64,000 nucleotides of DNA from Sympetrum striolatum (Eukaryota > Arthropoda > Insecta > Odonata > Libellulidae): the NCBI GenBank assembly GCA_947579665.1, contig OX388348.1:3100001-3164000 (forward strand), written 5' to 3'. Below, one piece after another: positions 62,155 to 64,000 of this stretch. The number at the start of each line of letters is the position of its first letter. Position 1 is the stretch's first letter. The position numbers were made by a program, and so were the translations under genes. The notes under the pieces are model-generated. The model saw only the letters and a list, made by a program, of their open reading frames with translations. It did no database searches and was not told where the DNA came from.

Positions 62155-63510
62155 GTTCAATAAACCGGCGACTTTTGTTTGCTTTTCGCGTTCTCGGATG
62201 CGGACTGCAGAGTGTAAAGACGTTTTGCTCCCAGCTGGACATCAAAAACTCATTCAGCAACACCACTTATTACAACTTCCGGGACAATTTGCACGCCGCA
62301 TCGAAGATGGTCTTTGAAGTTGTGCAAGGGAAAGCCGTGCGCGAAGAAATTGAAGCCAACGCTGCAGCTGGGAACAAGTCGACGCATTTGTCTGTTTCCG
62401 GTGATGGGAAAAAGCGAGGCTTTTCGTCGCTGTTTGGTCTCATCAAGCTTATCGACAAATATACTGTTAAAATTTTGGATGTGGTTGTAAAACCTTCTTA
62501 CTGCCAAGCCTGCCACAATTGGGCATCGAAACAAGCAACGCCGGAGTATGAAGAATGGAGCGAAAACCATATAAACGACTGCACTGCGAATCACACCGGG
62601 AGTGCGGGCAAAATAGAGGTGGACGGCGTGTGCGGGATGTTTTTGCGATTGAAAAATCCTCTGGGTGTGAAATATAAAAATTACGTCGGTGACAGGGACA
62701 CAAAAACCTACAAGGCTCTCATTGACTTGAACCCATATGATGACTGCCCGGTATCTAAGAAAGAGTTTATGGGACATGTTCAAAAGAGAGTGGGAAGTCG
62801 ACTTCGGAAGTTGAGAAAGGACACGAAGGGGCTTGGTGGGAAGGGAGCTGGAAAATTGACAAACAAACTCATCACGGACTTGACGCTTCACTACGGATTG
62901 GCGATTAGACGCAACCCGGATTCCTCTTCCCGTATGAAAGATGCCATATGGGCTACTTATTTCCATAAGTGCTCAATGGATGAAAATCCGCAACACCATT
63001 AGTGCCCGGAAGGAGATGAAAGCTGGTGCAAGTGGTGAGTTGCAGAGAAAGAAGGAAGACTGGAGACCTTTCAACATCCTCCTCCTCTAGCAGCAAATGT
63101 TTCCAAAGCCATCAAGCCGATTTACAAAGCTCTCTCTAACCTAGACCTGCTGGAACACTCTGTTGGGGCAAACACTCAAAAATCCAACGAGTCGTTTATA
63201 ATGCTACAGTGTGGAGATTGGAGCCAAAGCACCTGCATTTTGGAAGTAAAATCATCGAAATCTCTACATAAATTGCTGCGTGCTTATTCAATGAGGGGAG
63301 ATCATCTTTACTGAAAATAATGAACGCGCTGGAAATCAGTATTGGCATCGAGGCCAGACGATACTCCACCGAAGTCGATGACGAGAGGATCCTGGCAGCT
63401 GAACGTCAAATATCGCCCGCCTCGCGCAACGTCTGCTGGAGCAGGCCAATTAGGAGCGGTTCGAAATCAAGGAAGGATTCCTATACGGCCCTGGAATAGC
63501 CGACTAAGAT
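62155..63510 (+). pseudogene. Mutator-like transposase-domain protein, decayed, antisense in a PAR-1 intron
   Basis: From about 62160 the frame reads INRRLLFAFRVLGCGLQSVK, then SVSGDGKKRGFSSLFGLI, a Cys-rich CQACHNWASK, EWSENHINDCTANHTGSAGK, and further GDRDTKTYKALIDLNPYDD, GHVQKRVGSRLRKLRKDTKG and HKCSMDENPQHH. A TAG at 63001-63003 stops it. The same frame continues CPEGDESWCKW, a family-typical block, then hits TGA. Fragments matching the C-terminal part continue in other frames to about 63500. This family is abundant and uncharacterised in arthropod genomes, and I assign it to the Mutator-like transposase group from memory of those motifs. Upstream codons from 62025 are probably not part of the protein. 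Confidence 0.75.
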
Positions 63511-64000
63511 CTTGATTTAAGTATAATGTAGCATATTTGACAAGAAATTCATGTTCGGCGATCGCAGAAACCTAAAAGTTAAAATATTGTTTTAAATTTG
63601 CAAAAAAACAAATTTTTGGTGCACAATATTGAATTTGTCTGCTAGAATTTTGTCAATTTGACTTCAGATTCGTAATCAGCGACCCAAAAACCCTATAAAA
63701 ATTGATACTGGTCGTGATAACTGAACAAATAAGAAAGTGATAATTTTCTTGTTTGTTCGGTTAAACAAGGCAAACTTTCTAAAATCTTTAAACGCGTTTT
63801 TCTCGAAACCATATTTTTCATCATACCTTCAAGCACAGGTCTTGATCTATTGATCCGATTCACTTCATTCAAAGTGTGCCCAAAAGGATATACTTTTTTG
63901 AATGGCTTAAACCTAATATAAGCATAAAAAATTAATAATTTATAATTTTTAAGCGAGGTCCAAGTAAAAAAAAGGGGTTAATAATTTCACTTTTTTTTAA
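63511..64000. other. AT-rich intronic sequence after the Mutator-like remnant
   Basis: No coding content is seen. The right edge is A/T-rich and probably still lies within the PAR-1 intron. The right terminus of the transposon could not be located. Confidence 0.4.

Noticed and set aside
62250..62966. 238-codon minus-strand frame opposite the Mutator-like remnant
   Set aside because: The plus-strand translation carries the recognisable family motifs; the minus-strand reading has none.

Overview
This is eukaryotic, AT-rich, repeat-rich nuclear DNA from an arthropod, most likely an insect. Intron-split orthologues of conserved animal genes sit among degenerate LINEs, hAT, Tc1/mariner, pogo, MULE and Mutator-like elements, a SINE and several tandem arrays. 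No operons, CRISPR arrays or prokaryotic signals are present. The species cannot be fixed from sequence alone.

Five host genes are supported by exon-by-exon translation with splice sites and phases. (1) Glyoxalase I, minus strand, exons between 5398 and 3896; its last exon lies left of the window. (2) A SOCS5/SOCS4-type suppressor of cytokine signalling, minus strand, two coding exons (21287-20199 and 13590-13078) split by a 6.6 kb GC-AG intron. (3) ERGIC2 (Erv41-like ER-Golgi cargo receptor), minus strand, six coding exons from 33205 to 25106, complete at 396 aa. (4) EFCAB2/DRC8, an EF-hand protein of the ciliary nexin-dynein regulatory complex, plus strand, five exons from 34833 to 38229, complete at 164 aa. 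It also has a GC-AG intron, and it has RFX X-box-like motifs just upstream of the start codon. ERGIC2 and DRC8 are head to head, about 1.6 kb apart. (5) The last coding exon of a PAR-1/MARK kinase (KA1 domain), minus strand, 61879-61661; the rest of the gene lies right of the window.

Repeats by region. 13.9-18 kb (inside the SOCS intron): a broken pogo-like transposase, hairpins, and a Tc1/mariner remnant with an intron-like insertion. 27-30.3 kb (inside ERGIC2 intron 4): a LINE remnant hit by a 1.13 kb hAT with a perfect 8-bp target duplication, and also carrying a diverged partial copy of ERGIC2 exon 5. 39.3-48.8 kb: a large repeat domain with a higher-order array of about 167-bp monomers, most carrying a B-box-like motif, and a 317-bp tandem repeat. 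In the same domain a 6.5 kb element with GCC-rich ends sits in a (CA)n tract and carries a 5'-truncated LINE with a 25-bp target duplication. 49.3-51 kb: a strand-asymmetric G-rich minisatellite with a 164-bp higher-order unit and a SINE. 51.2-56 kb: pogo terminus, MULE and hAT remnants, and a 2.2 kb terminal-inverted-repeat element. 62.1-63.5 kb: a decayed Mutator-like transposase antisense in a PAR-1 intron.

The host genes do not form one pathway. The observations most worth follow-up are the B-box-bearing higher-order array, the ERGIC2 exon fragment in its own intron, the two GC-AG introns and the X-box promoter of DRC8.
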